The notes under the pieces: model-generated
The model's input: only the letters and a program-made list of their open reading frames with translations
What the model was told of the DNA's origin: nothing
Databases searched by the model: none
Position numbers and translations under genes: made by a program
In this document: piece after piece, positions 8,263 to 17,691 of the stretch
How positions within the stretch are numbered: the stretch's first letter is position 1
Layout: every line of letters starts with the position of its first letter
Origin: Candidatus Latescibacterota bacterium
GTDB taxonomy: Bacteria > JAAXHH01
NCBI GenBank assembly: GCA_012270975.1
Contig: JAAXHH010000129.1
Coordinates: 1 to 64,000, forward strand
DNA: 64,000 nucleotides
Direction: 5' to 3'

Positions 8263-9432
8263 ATGTCCCCAGCGAGAGGCCGCAGCGGCGAGATGTCCTT
8301 CATCGAACATCTCGAAGAGCTTCGCAGGGCCATATTGAAATCCGTCCTCGCCATCCTGGTCGGCATGGTCCTCTGCTTCACCTTTGCCGATTACATCATC
8401 AATTTCCTGCTCTCTCCGACCTTCCAGGAAAACCTGAAGACCGAGATCGAGATCCAGGCCATCCGGCCGGCCGGCATGTTTACGGCCAAGGTGAACATCT
8501 CGCTGCTGCTGGGATTCGCCCTCGCGCTGCCCTACGTCCTCTACCAGCTCTGGTCATTCGTATCACCCGGTCTGCTCGACAAGGAGAAGAAGTATGTCCC
8601 TATCGTCATCTTCTTCTGCTGCATCCTGTTTCTCGTCGGCGCCGCCTTTGCTTTCTATATCCTGATACCGGTCATGGTCCGGTTTTTCGTCCAGCTGCAC
8701 GTTCCGGACATCAAGCCCCAGTGGGATATCGGATTCTATGTCGGACTCGTGAACAAGATGGTCCTGATCATGGGCGTCGTGTTCCAGATGCCCGCCGTGG
8801 TGGCCTTTCTGACCTGGCTCCGCATCCTGAACGCCGGGGTGCTGAAACGGGTGTGGCGGATTGCCCTGGTGGTCATCTTCATCGCCGCCGCCGTCATCAC
8901 GCCTACCGGCGATCCCTACACGCAGACCCTCGTGGCGATTCCGCTGGTGGTGCTGTATTTCATCAGCATGGGCATCGCCGCACTGATCGGCAGGAGCAGA
9001 AGGAAAGCTGAAGAGGCTGAAGAAGAGGAAGATGGCGACGCCGGTGGTGGTGGCGATGATGGAGGCGACGAGGAGCAACCCGCGCTGACTACGGGCGAGC
9101 CCGATACCCCGACGCTCCCCCGCGGCTCGTCCACTCCGACTGACGAGCAACGCACCGGCCGGGCGTACTGGCCCGATGACGACGAGTTCATCTACGACTA
9201 CGATACGGAGATGGGGTACTCGGAAGAGCCGGAGGACAGGGCTGACGAGTCGGACCAGGACGACCGTAAAGGCAAGGGTGGCCCTGCGAGTGGTGACGCG
9301 GCAGATCAGAAAAAGACGGAATCGGACAAGGACGATACAGAAGACAGCGGCTCGAATGGGGATGAAGGCGACCCGCCTTCGGCTTCAGATGATGCGAATA
9401 GCAAGCAGGACGACAAGCCGACTTCCCAATGA
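8263..9432 (+). CDS. tatC: Sec-independent protein translocase TatC with long acidic C-terminal tail
   Basis: Core membrane component of the twin-arginine export system, which binds twin-arginine signal peptides together with TatB/A. The ATG at 8263 follows AGAGG at a suitable distance and gives 389 residues. The TatC signature begins at MSFIEHLEELRRAI; six hydrophobic helices span about 25-240, including LPYVLYQLWSFVSPGL and the late TPTGDP loop. Typical TatC ends at about residue 245. Here roughly 140 further residues follow, very rich in Glu, Asp, Gly and Ser (from RRKAEEAEEEEDGD) and lacking hydrophobic segments, so probably disordered and cytoplasmic. The gene stands alone; tatA lies 23 kb away at 32301. 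Confidence 0.95.
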   Translation: MSPARGRSGEMSFIEHLEELRRAILKSVLAILVGMVLCFTFADYIINFLLSPTFQENLKTEIEIQAIRPAGMFTAKVNISLLLGFALALPYVLYQLWSFVSPGLLDKEKKYVPIVIFFCCILFLVGAAFAFYILIPVMVRFFVQLHVPDIKPQWDIGFYVGLVNKMVLIMGVVFQMPAVVAFLTWLRILNAGVLKRVWRIALVVIFIAAAVITPTGDPYTQTLVAIPLVVLYFISMGIAALIGRSRRKAEEAEEEEDGDAGGGGDDGGDEEQPALTTGEPDTPTLPRGSSTPTDEQRTGRAYWPDDDEFIYDYDTEMGYSEEPEDRADESDQDDRKGKGGPASGDAADQKKTESDKDDTEDSGSNGDEGDPPSASDDANSKQDDKPTSQ

Positions 9433-9448
9433 CGGCTTTCTATCGACG

Positions 9449-9462
9449 ATCGGACTTCCGAT
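9449..9462. terminator. Short hairpin between convergent tatC and TonB receptor genes
   Basis: ATCGG-ACTT-CCGAT forms a small stem in the 36-bp gap between two converging genes. It has no strong T tract, so terminator function is only suggested by position. Confidence 0.3.
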
Positions 9463-9468
9463 TTCAGT

Positions 9469-12279
9469 CTAGATAAAGTGCGACAACCGCAGGTACAGGT
9501 ACCTGCCCATGTAATCGTAGGTGGTGAAATCCGAGGTCCCCAGCAGGCCGTTGAAAATCACCGCGGGCGGTTGGTTGAATACGTTGTTCATCCCCACGGT
9601 CAGTACCGTGCCGCCGGCTCTTGAAAAAAGCCTGTACGTACCCCGGAGACCGAGCACGCTGTTGGCTCCCACATCCCGGTAAGCGGGTTTTTCGACGATA
9701 TCCGCACGGTAAAGCCCCTTGCAGTCATTGTCCTCGCACTCCACGAAACCGCCAACATACTCCCAGGTCAGTCCCGCCGAGGCGCGCCGCCATTTGAGAT
9801 CCACCGATGCGGCGTGCCGCCACCGGGGAAACACGCCCACGTCGTAGTATCCCATGGCCTTGACCACTTCCGTACCGCCTGCCGCGGGCAGAAACTGGTC
9901 GTACCTGAACAGCAGGTTGGATTCCAGCCGGGCCGACAGTATGCCCGCAGGGGTGGTTCCGTTGTAATCGACCTCCAGGTCCAGTCCCGCCGTCTCCGTC
10001 TCGCCGACGTTGGTGTTGGTCTGAATGATGTGGGAGATCAGGCGCGTATCGGCGTCCCGCACGATTTGCTCGCAGTTCGCGGGGTTGACCTGCGAGTAGC
10101 AATTGCTCAGGATGACGCCCGCCGGGAGCGATCCGATCTCGTCCTCGATCCTGTTGCGGTAATAGTTCACGCTGATGTTGAGGTTCTCTGCGAAGTCCGG
10201 CTGATAGCTCAAGCCTCCCGTGACCATGGCCGCCTTCTCGGGATCGAGGTCGGTCGAACCACCCTCCCTGGCGCGAAGCTGCGCCCGTGAGTCCCTGAAA
10301 CCCGCCGGTATGCCCGCGGAGGCGCAGTGCTGTTTCTGCTGCCCCGTCAATTCCCGGGGGTTTCCTCCTTCGTCCACCGCACTGCATGGGTCGCTCACGA
10401 GGGGAAACACGTCATTGGCCCCGAGGAACATCTCGGCGATGTTGGGCGCCCGGAAGGCATTGGAATAGGTGGCGCGCAGGACCAGACCCTTCGGCAGTTC
10501 GAAGCTGGCCCCCGTTTCGTAGGTCAAGCCGGAACCGAACGTGTCGTAGTGGAAGGCCCGACCGGCCGCCGTCAGGTGGATACCGACCCCGTTGCCGTGG
10601 TAGACCGGCAGCTTGGTCTCACCGTAGGCCGCCGAGACCGCGTAGCTGCCTTCAGTGGCTTCGGACCGGAATCCGGTCGTGTTGCCCGAGGCGGTAATCG
10701 GGTCCGGCGTGTACGCGCCCGACTCCCACCGCGCGGACACGCCCGCGGCCACGGCCAGCGGCCCATGCGTCAGTTCCGCCACGTTCCCGGTCAGATTCCA
10801 CTGGAGGATCTTTTGCTGAGAGTATCCGCGGGCAACGCCGGTATACTGTATGTAGGCCAGCATCTCGGGCGTAATGGTTCCGGCGCCGTGCAGAATATCC
10901 AGGGGCACGCAGTCGCCGCTGCAATCGCCGTCCGGACCCAGCGCGCGCATGAGACGGCTTCGGATGAACCGGCCCCGGTTGACCGTGTTGCCCGCCGTGC
11001 GTCCATAGGCAAAGAATAAATCGGAATCGAAGCCCAGTACGGGCGTCTGCAGTCCCAGCACGATACGGTAGGTGTCGATATCCTGGTTGAATATCCGGTT
11101 GCCGGCCTCCACGAACCGGCGGCGGACATCCTTGAAATCCCGCCCGAATTCGTTATACCGGTTGCCGGCCGATACCGCGATGCCCTCTTCGATCGTGAAC
11201 AGAGGCGTCGGGGCCAGTTTCTGTTCGGACTGCCGGTTCGCGTAGGAAACCTCGAAGTAGGTCCTCAGACGGTCGCTTAACGCATAGTTGCCGCTGAGAA
11301 AGGCGGTGTATCGCGTCTGAGGGGTGTAGATGTAGTTCTCGGGCTGGTAGTTGTACAGGTCCCCGGTGCCGTCCAGGGAGTTGCCGGCGTAATTGAAGGG
11401 CCGCCAGCCTGATACGGGATCTCGATGATAATCCCCCGCATCTTCCCCCGCGGCCGCATTGAGCGCTTGCCATGCCGCATTGCCCGCTTCGCCGGAATGG
11501 TCGACGATATGCCCCTCCGGGTTCGCTGAACTGCCGCTCGTGGTGAAAGACCCGTCGTTCTTCGCCCAGTTGTAGTTCTTGTCCGATTCACTGAAACCGC
11601 GTTCGTAGGTCCAGACCGGTCGCTGTTCGTGGAAACCGGCGGAGAACATCAGGCTGCCCTTGCCGCTCCTCAGGCCAGCGGTCAAGCCAAGATCGAGGGA
11701 TCCCCCGTCGCCGGCGCCCGAAATCCCCTGGTATGCCTCGACCTCGATGCCGTCCAGGTCCGTCCGCGTGATGACGTTGACGACTCCGCCCACGGCGTCC
11801 GAGCCGTAGACCGCCGATGCCCCGTCCTTGAGCACTTCGATCCGTTCTATGACGGTGGATGGGAGGGAATTCAGATCGACAGAGGCATCCGCGCCGAGGC
11901 CGCCCGGCACGAATCTCCGTCCGTTGACCAGTACCAGCGTGCGCTGGGCGCCCAGGCCGCGGAGGCTGATACGGGTGGCCCCGTCGCCTCCGTAATTGGC
12001 CTGGGTATTGGTCGCGTTGGATTGTACGGTGAGGGTCTGGAGGATGTCCCCGACCGAGGCCAGGCCCCTGGCCTGTATTTGCGCACGGGACAGGATGACG
12101 ACCGGGGCCGTGGACAGTCCCGCTTCACTCTTGATCCTGGACCCCGTGACGGTGACCTCGTCGAAGACGTAATCGATCTGGTCGTCGTCCGGGTACTCAG
12201 CGTCCTGGGCGAAAACGCCGGTAGTGCCAACCGCGACGAATGTACTCAATAAGCCAAGCAATACAAGACGGTTGGTCAC
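9469..12279 (-). CDS. TonB-dependent outer-membrane receptor (copy 1)
   Basis: Outer-membrane beta-barrel for energised uptake of large or scarce substrates, driven by TonB/ExbBD. The 936-residue product has a signal peptide (about 1-24, ending VFAQ), then a TonB-box-like EVTVTGSRI segment. A plug domain follows (VVILSRAQIQ... to GRRFVPGGLGADASVDLNSLP, IERIEVLKDGASAVYGSDAVGGVVNVITR, about 45-180), then the barrel, ending in the aromatic-rich RYLYLRLSHFI. The start is GTG at 12279 with a weak ribosome-binding site. It lies 33 bp downstream of a paralogue of almost equal length, so the two are probably co-transcribed. The substrate cannot be told; the iron, vitamin B12 and sugar classes share this architecture. 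Confidence 0.93.
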   Translation of the reverse strand: MTNRLVLLGLLSTFVAVGTTGVFAQDAEYPDDDQIDYVFDEVTVTGSRIKSEAGLSTAPVVILSRAQIQARGLASVGDILQTLTVQSNATNTQANYGGDGATRISLRGLGAQRTLVLVNGRRFVPGGLGADASVDLNSLPSTVIERIEVLKDGASAVYGSDAVGGVVNVITRTDLDGIEVEAYQGISGAGDGGSLDLGLTAGLRSGKGSLMFSAGFHEQRPVWTYERGFSESDKNYNWAKNDGSFTTSGSSANPEGHIVDHSGEAGNAAWQALNAAAGEDAGDYHRDPVSGWRPFNYAGNSLDGTGDLYNYQPENYIYTPQTRYTAFLSGNYALSDRLRTYFEVSYANRQSEQKLAPTPLFTIEEGIAVSAGNRYNEFGRDFKDVRRRFVEAGNRIFNQDIDTYRIVLGLQTPVLGFDSDLFFAYGRTAGNTVNRGRFIRSRLMRALGPDGDCSGDCVPLDILHGAGTITPEMLAYIQYTGVARGYSQQKILQWNLTGNVAELTHGPLAVAAGVSARWESGAYTPDPITASGNTTGFRSEATEGSYAVSAAYGETKLPVYHGNGVGIHLTAAGRAFHYDTFGSGLTYETGASFELPKGLVLRATYSNAFRAPNIAEMFLGANDVFPLVSDPCSAVDEGGNPRELTGQQKQHCASAGIPAGFRDSRAQLRAREGGSTDLDPEKAAMVTGGLSYQPDFAENLNISVNYYRNRIEDEIGSLPAGVILSNCYSQVNPANCEQIVRDADTRLISHIIQTNTNVGETETAGLDLEVDYNGTTPAGILSARLESNLLFRYDQFLPAAGGTEVVKAMGYYDVGVFPRWRHAASVDLKWRRASAGLTWEYVGGFVECEDNDCKGLYRADIVEKPAYRDVGANSVLGLRGTYRLFSRAGGTVLTVGMNNVFNQPPAVIFNGLLGTSDFTTYDYMGRYLYLRLSHFI

Positions 12280-12312
12280 TACCGAAGTCTCGCCTTCAAA
12301 CCGGTGCGCCTG

Positions 12313-15117
12313 CTACAGGAAATGGGAAAGGCGCACGTACAGGTACCTGCCCAGGAAGTCGTACGACGCCGCGTCCGACGTGCCCAGGAATCCATTGTAG
12401 ATCACTGCGGGCGGTGTGTCGAACACATTGTTGACACCGACCGTGATCACGGAGCCTCCAGCACCAGTGAAGAACCGGTAGGACCCCTGGATACCGAAGA
12501 GGTGGTGTGCATCCACGTCCCGGACCGCAGGGTTCGTACCCACGTCGTCGCGGTACAGGCCCTTGCAGTCATCGTCCTCGCACTCCTGGAAACCGCCGGT
12601 GTACTGCCACGAGACACCCGCCGATGACCGGTTCCACTTCAACCCGACATTGGCGTTGTGCTGCCAGCTCGGAAACACGCCCAGGTCGTAATAACCCTTG
12701 CCCTGTACCAGTTCGAAACCACCCGCTACGGGCAGCATCACGTCGTAGGCTAAGAGGTAATTGGACTCGAGCCGCGCCGAGAGCAGGCCGAGGGGCGTGT
12801 CGTCGATGTAATTCAGTTCGATGTCGAGCCCGTTGGTTTCCGTCTCGCCGATGTTGGTGGCGGTCGAGAATATATTGGTGATCAGGTTATTCGCGTCACG
12901 CTGTACCTTCTCGCAGTCCGACGGACTGTCCTGGGAATAGCAGTTGCTCAGGATCAGACCCGCGCCGAGCGCGCCGATTTCATCCTCGATCTTGGTGGCG
13001 TAGTAACTGACGGCGATGTCGAGGTTATCCATGAATTCGGGCTGATACACCAGGCCGGCCGTCACCGTGTTGGCTCGCTCCGGCTCGAGATCGGTGGAAC
13101 CGCCGACCCTGGCCCTGAGCTGCGCCCTGGAGTCCTCGAAATCAGCCGGGACGCCCGCGGAAGCGCAGTTGCGCATCTGCTGCGAGGTCAGGTTGCGCGG
13201 ATTGCCGGCTTCGTCAATGACGCTGCAGGGATCGCTGACCAGCGGGAAGCTGTCGCTCTGGCCCAGGAACATCTCGGCGACGCTTGGCGCGCGGAAAGCC
13301 TTCGAGTAGGTCGACCGGAAGGCCAGGCCTCGCGGCAGTTCGAGACGGGCGCCCGCTTCGTACGTGAAGTCCGACCCGAAGGTGTCGTAATTGAACAGCC
13401 GGCCCGCGGCCGTAACGTTCAGGCCGCCCATATCATTCTGGTAGATCGGAATGCTGGTTTCGGCGTAGACCGCGCGGACCGAGTAGTCGCCCTCGGTCGC
13501 TTCTTCCTTGTTGCCCGTGGTGTTGCCCGTGGCGGTGATGGGATCCGGAATCGAGCCGCCCGCTTCCCACCGGGACGAGGCGCCTACGGCTACGCCAACG
13601 GGACCCGCCGGCAAGTCGTACAGGTCGCCGGTCAGGTTGTACTGAAGGATCCGCTGCGTTGTATAGCCCCTGGCGATACCGGTGTATTGAATGTACTTAA
13701 GCATGTCTTCCGTGATCGTACCGGGGCCGTGCATGATGTCCAAGGGTACGCAACCTCCCACACAATCCGCATCGGGTCCCAGGGCCATTTCGATATTGCT
13801 ACGGATGAACCGACCCTCGTTGACGTTGGTCCCGCTGGTACGGCCGTAGGAAAAGGCCAGGTCCCCGATAAATCCCTGGAACTCGTGCTCCATGCCCAGG
13901 ACGATCCGGTACGTGTCGAGATCCTGCAGGAAGTTGCGGTTGCTTGCCTCGACGAACCGCCGGCGCACGTCGATGAAGTCGCGGCCGAAATCGTTGTACT
14001 GGTTCTCCGCCGATACCGAGATCCCTTCGCTGATGATGAACAGCGGGGTCGGGGCCAGCTTCTGGTCCGATTGCCGGTTGGTGTAGGATACCTCGAAGAA
14101 GCCGGTCAGGTTGTCGTTGAACAGATAGTTGCCGCTGAGAAAAGCGGAGTACCGGGTCTGCGGCGTATACAGGTAGTTCTCCGGCTGGTAGTTGTACAGG
14201 TCGCCAGAGCCATCGTCCGAGTTGCCGCCCAGATTGAAAGGCCGCCATCCGCCGGATGGTGCGTTGTAGTAAATACCTGCGTCTTCCCCGGCTCTCTGCA
14301 CGATACCCTGCCAGACCGCGTTGCCCTCCTGCCCCAAACGGTCGATAATGGTTCCCTGAGGCGTCGCTGAACTGCCGTTCGTGGCAAAGGTACCGTCGTT
14401 CGCCTCCCAGTCGTAGGCCTTGTCCGCTTTACTGAAATCACGATCGCCGGTCCAGACGGGCTTGCGGTTGTGGTACCCCGCGGAGAACAGGATGCTGCCC
14501 CGGCCGCTGCGCAGTCCGGCGGTTATGCTTGCATCGATCACGTCACCATCGCCCGCGCCCGAGACGCCCTGGTAGTACTCGAATTCCACGCCTTCCAGGT
14601 CGGACCGTGTGATCACGTTTACGACACCGCCGACGGCGTCGGAACCATACACGGCCGATGCGCCGTCCTTGAGCACCTCGATGCGCTCGATGACGGAAGC
14701 CGGTATGGAGTTCAGATCGACGGACGAGTTTGCGCCGGTCCCGCCCGGCACGAAACGGCGGCCGTTGACCAGAACGAGTGTTCGGCCGGCGCCCAGTCCG
14801 CGGAGGCTGATCCGGGTGGATCCGTCGCCGCCGTTATTGGACTGGGTGTTGATGGCGTTGGATTGGACGGTGAGGGTCTGGAGCACGTCGCCGATGGACG
14901 CGAGGCCCTTCTCCTGGATCTCTGTCTTGGCGAGGATTACAACGGGTGCGGTGGATTCTGCGGCTTCGCCCCTGATGCGGGAACCGGTTACGGTCACTTC
15001 TTCGGCGACGAAATCCACCTCGTCATCCGGTTCCTGGGCTTCCTGGGCGAATGCATCGGTTGCCGGCAGGGTAAACAGGGCAACCACCAGCAAGGAAAGG
15101 AATTTACTGCGCTTCAT
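12313..15117 (-). CDS. TonB-dependent outer-membrane receptor (copy 2)
   Basis: Paralogue of the downstream receptor: 934 residues, closely similar along the whole length, including plug segments (VLQTLTVQSNAINTQSNNGG, GRRFVPGGTGANSSVDLNS) and the barrel end RYLYVRLSHFL. A signal peptide ends near TDAFAQ. The ATG at 15117 has a strong AAGGAG ribosome-binding site 7 nt upstream, so this is the first gene of the pair. The AT-rich 216 bp upstream (15118-15333) should hold the promoter; I see no riboswitch motif there. The pair arose by tandem duplication and has since diverged clearly at protein level, unlike the porins further right. Confidence 0.93.
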   Translation of the reverse strand: MKRSKFLSLLVVALFTLPATDAFAQEAQEPDDEVDFVAEEVTVTGSRIRGEAAESTAPVVILAKTEIQEKGLASIGDVLQTLTVQSNAINTQSNNGGDGSTRISLRGLGAGRTLVLVNGRRFVPGGTGANSSVDLNSIPASVIERIEVLKDGASAVYGSDAVGGVVNVITRSDLEGVEFEYYQGVSGAGDGDVIDASITAGLRSGRGSILFSAGYHNRKPVWTGDRDFSKADKAYDWEANDGTFATNGSSATPQGTIIDRLGQEGNAVWQGIVQRAGEDAGIYYNAPSGGWRPFNLGGNSDDGSGDLYNYQPENYLYTPQTRYSAFLSGNYLFNDNLTGFFEVSYTNRQSDQKLAPTPLFIISEGISVSAENQYNDFGRDFIDVRRRFVEASNRNFLQDLDTYRIVLGMEHEFQGFIGDLAFSYGRTSGTNVNEGRFIRSNIEMALGPDADCVGGCVPLDIMHGPGTITEDMLKYIQYTGIARGYTTQRILQYNLTGDLYDLPAGPVGVAVGASSRWEAGGSIPDPITATGNTTGNKEEATEGDYSVRAVYAETSIPIYQNDMGGLNVTAAGRLFNYDTFGSDFTYEAGARLELPRGLAFRSTYSKAFRAPSVAEMFLGQSDSFPLVSDPCSVIDEAGNPRNLTSQQMRNCASAGVPADFEDSRAQLRARVGGSTDLEPERANTVTAGLVYQPEFMDNLDIAVSYYATKIEDEIGALGAGLILSNCYSQDSPSDCEKVQRDANNLITNIFSTATNIGETETNGLDIELNYIDDTPLGLLSARLESNYLLAYDVMLPVAGGFELVQGKGYYDLGVFPSWQHNANVGLKWNRSSAGVSWQYTGGFQECEDDDCKGLYRDDVGTNPAVRDVDAHHLFGIQGSYRFFTGAGGSVITVGVNNVFDTPPAVIYNGFLGTSDAASYDFLGRYLYVRLSHFL

Positions 15118-15333
15118 GGCAAATCTCCTTACGCGTGAGTGGTGGAATCGATATTACTCCTCCCTCCTCTTTGTGGGGGTTGAGATGATATGAGTGAATT
15201 GTGTGGTGGATCAGAGTAATTACAATATGTCGAATTCCCGTACAGTTGTAAACACCAAATGTTGAATTTGTAAAGATTTTGTACAAGAAACGAAAGAATG
15301 TGGATTGATGCACTGATTATGTCGTTGACGCCA

Positions 15334-16734
15334 TTACGGTCGCACTACGTTTGCCGATCGGTCAGAACGGGTTCCACCGAACTGTGAAGACCCGCTGTAC
15401 CTCCTGAAAGCGGCCATCACCCGGGGAGCGAGGCGCAGGGTCGAGACCATGGTCGGAATCGCCATGAGGGCGAACAGGCCATCGGCGAAGCTGATCACCG
15501 CGTCGACCGAGGCGACAGAGGCGACCACGACGAAACCCACGTAGGCCGCGTTGTACAGTTTCGCGTACCTGGCGCCGATCAGGAAGCTCAGGCACTTGGC
15601 GCCGTAGTAGGAGTAGGTCAACAGCGTGGTAACGGCGAAGAAGAACACGCACACGGTGAGGATGTACGCGCCGTAACCGGGCATGGCTGCTTCGAACGCG
15701 CCGGCGGTAAGCGTCACTCCATTGTCCGGTGTGGTCTGCCATACGCCGGTCATGAGGATCACGAGCGCGGTACAGGTGCAGACGATCATCGTGTCGATGA
15801 CCGGTCCCATCATGGCGACCAGACCCTCGCGGACCGGCTCGCCGGTCTTGGCGGCGCCGTGGGCGAGCGCTTCCGTCCCGATGCCGGCCTCGTTTGAAAA
15901 AGCCGCGCGGCGGACGCCGGTCACGATGGTCGTGCCGACCACGCCGCCCGCCACCGCCGCCCCGGTGAAGGCGTCTGTCAGGATGAGAGACAGATACCGG
16001 GGCACATCGCCCAGGTTGTACAGGATGATCCACAGGGTTGAAACCATGTACAGGACCACCATGAGCGGTACGGCGCGGGAAGCGACCTCGGCGATACGGG
16101 TGATCCCGCCGAAAATCACGACGGCCACGAGACCGGACAGGATCACCCCGGCGACGAGATCGAATCGGAAGTGGCCGCCTTCGAAAGACAGGTACGGCGC
16201 GAACACGACGTCCCGGACGATTTGGATCAACTGGTTGGGTTGCAGGAGCGGGAGGCAGCCGATGACGCCGGCGACGGCGAAGAGGACGGCCAGGGGTTTC
16301 CAGACACCCCCCAGTCCTTCTGAAACAACGTACATCGGCCCGCCCTGTATGCGGCCCGCGGTATCCCGTCCCCGGTACATGACGGCCAGCGAGCAGGTGA
16401 AGAACTTGGTCGCCATGCCGACGAACGCGCTGACCCACATCCAGAAGATCGCACCGGGGCCTCCCGTGGTGATGGCGATGGCCACGCCGGATATGTTCCC
16501 CATGCCGATCGTGGCGGAGAGGGCGCTGACCAGCGCCTTGAAATGGGAGACGTCGCCGGGGTCGTCGGGATCATCGTATCTGCCGCGGACCAGGTCGATA
16601 GCGTGCTTCACGTACCGGAACGGCATGAAGCGGCTGTAAAGCAGCAGCAACGCTCCGCCACCGATGATCAGGTAGAATACGTAGGACCAGGCCAGGTCGG
16701 AAAAGGCGACTACGTAGGGTTCTATGAAGTCCAT
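15334..16734 (-). CDS. Na+:alanine/glycine symporter (AGCS family)
   Basis: Inner-membrane transporter importing alanine or glycine with sodium. The 466-residue length is usual for the family. Family blocks visible include HFKALVSALSATIGMGNISG (about 66-85), AIAITTGGPGAIFWMW, the GRIQGGPMYVV loop and the later RAAFSNEAGIGTEALAHGAAKT. About ten hydrophobic segments can be counted. It starts 17 bp downstream of the Fe/2OG oxygenase gene on the same strand, so they are probably one transcript. That pairing suggests the oxygenase acts on an amino acid or amino-acid-like substrate. Confidence 0.93.
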   Translation of the reverse strand: MDFIEPYVVAFSDLAWSYVFYLIIGGGALLLLYSRFMPFRYVKHAIDLVRGRYDDPDDPGDVSHFKALVSALSATIGMGNISGVAIAITTGGPGAIFWMWVSAFVGMATKFFTCSLAVMYRGRDTAGRIQGGPMYVVSEGLGGVWKPLAVLFAVAGVIGCLPLLQPNQLIQIVRDVVFAPYLSFEGGHFRFDLVAGVILSGLVAVVIFGGITRIAEVASRAVPLMVVLYMVSTLWIILYNLGDVPRYLSLILTDAFTGAAVAGGVVGTTIVTGVRRAAFSNEAGIGTEALAHGAAKTGEPVREGLVAMMGPVIDTMIVCTCTALVILMTGVWQTTPDNGVTLTAGAFEAAMPGYGAYILTVCVFFFAVTTLLTYSYYGAKCLSFLIGARYAKLYNAAYVGFVVVASVASVDAVISFADGLFALMAIPTMVSTLRLAPRVMAAFRRYSGSSQFGGTRSDRSANVVRP

Positions 16735-16751
16735 GGATCAGTGATGCGGAC

Positions 16752-17579
16752 TCAGCTCGCGACCGCGTCCTGCCTGAAGCTGCGCACCATGTCGATGTAG
16801 TCCCGGGAGAAGAGCTGGTCCGGACGCCTGTCGTAGCTGAAGATCGCGATGATGCGGGGCCGTTTCGTCGGGCCGACCGGCGAAACCCGGTGCAGCGCGT
16901 ACTTGCCGTTGAACAGGACGAGGGTGCCCGGCCGGATGTCGGTGCGGCGGGTTTGTCTTTCAGGCGTATCGAAGACGGCGCGGACGTCGTCGTAGTGCTC
17001 GTCGTGATCTTCCCGGAGATCGGGGACGTACTCGAAGACGCCGCCGGAATCGGGCTGCTGGATCAGCAGCGTGATGTTGCCGTTGTTGGAATCGAAGTGC
17101 CACCCGTTGCTGTCGCCCGCGTGGGCGATCTGCAGGGTCAGGGCCAGATGGGGACAGGCGCTCGTGTACAGCGTATCGAATCCGAGCACGCCGCGCACGA
17201 ACCCGGTCAGCGCCGGCCAGTGGAACACGCTGCGCACGAGGCTGTCGTTGGGGATCTGGTAGTTCAGGACCTGCCGGTATCGGTTGACGTGCTCTATGGT
17301 CCGCGGATGTCCCACGGGCCAGATCCGGTCGTCGTAGTCGTTCCCCTCGTAACTCGTGCGCGGCCGGTCGTAGTAGTAGCCCAGCGGAGTCAGGGCGCTG
17401 GTCTCCTTCACCATGCCGGCCAGTGCGTCCGGCTGCACAAAGTCTTCGAGCACGCAGATGGACTTCGCCTCGAGCTCGGATCGGCAGGAAGCGAGAAACT
17501 CCTGCCCGGCAGGGGTTTCGAGGTCTTCCAGCGGGTACCGGCCGGTATTTACCAGGGTGTCCGGACTTGCGGGTTTCAT
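16752..17579 (-). CDS. Fe(II)/2-oxoglutarate-dependent oxygenase with intact HxD...H
   Basis: Probable non-haem iron oxygenase of 275 residues. The facial triad reads H161-F-D163 (GWHFDSN) and H230 (ALHRVSP), with arginines at 240/242 placed to bind 2-oxoglutarate. The segment LLIQQPDSGGVFEYVPDLR followed by PGTLVLFNGKYALHR resembles, from memory, the free-amino-acid hydroxylase/halogenase group around BesD. Unlike those halogenases, this protein keeps the Asp and should therefore hydroxylate. The adjacent AGCS symporter fits an amino-acid substrate. An unknown protein (17692-18576) lies upstream on the same strand across a 112-bp gap holding a 52-bp tandem duplication. Confidence 0.75.
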   Translation of the reverse strand: MKPASPDTLVNTGRYPLEDLETPAGQEFLASCRSELEAKSICVLEDFVQPDALAGMVKETSALTPLGYYYDRPRTSYEGNDYDDRIWPVGHPRTIEHVNRYRQVLNYQIPNDSLVRSVFHWPALTGFVRGVLGFDTLYTSACPHLALTLQIAHAGDSNGWHFDSNNGNITLLIQQPDSGGVFEYVPDLREDHDEHYDDVRAVFDTPERQTRRTDIRPGTLVLFNGKYALHRVSPVGPTKRPRIIAIFSYDRRPDQLFSRDYIDMVRSFRQDAVAS

Positions 17580-17586
17580 CGTCCCG

Positions 17587-17690
17587 ATCCTCTCACGGTC
17601 GCCGGCTCAACCAACACGGACCGCCGGCGGCCACGTTCATCCTCTCACGGTCGCGGGCTACTCTATCAGCGCGATCCATCGGCGGCCGCG
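17587..17690. repeat. 52-bp tandem duplication, two copies
   Basis: Unit 1 (17587-17638) begins ATCCTCTCACGGTCGCCGGC and ends GGCGGCCACGTTC. Unit 2 (17639-17690) begins ATCCTCTCACGGTCGCGGGC and ends GGCGGCCGCGTTC. The copies have diverged in the middle. They fill the gap between two same-strand genes, up to the stop of the upstream one. Confidence 0.7.
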
Positions 17691-17691
17691 T

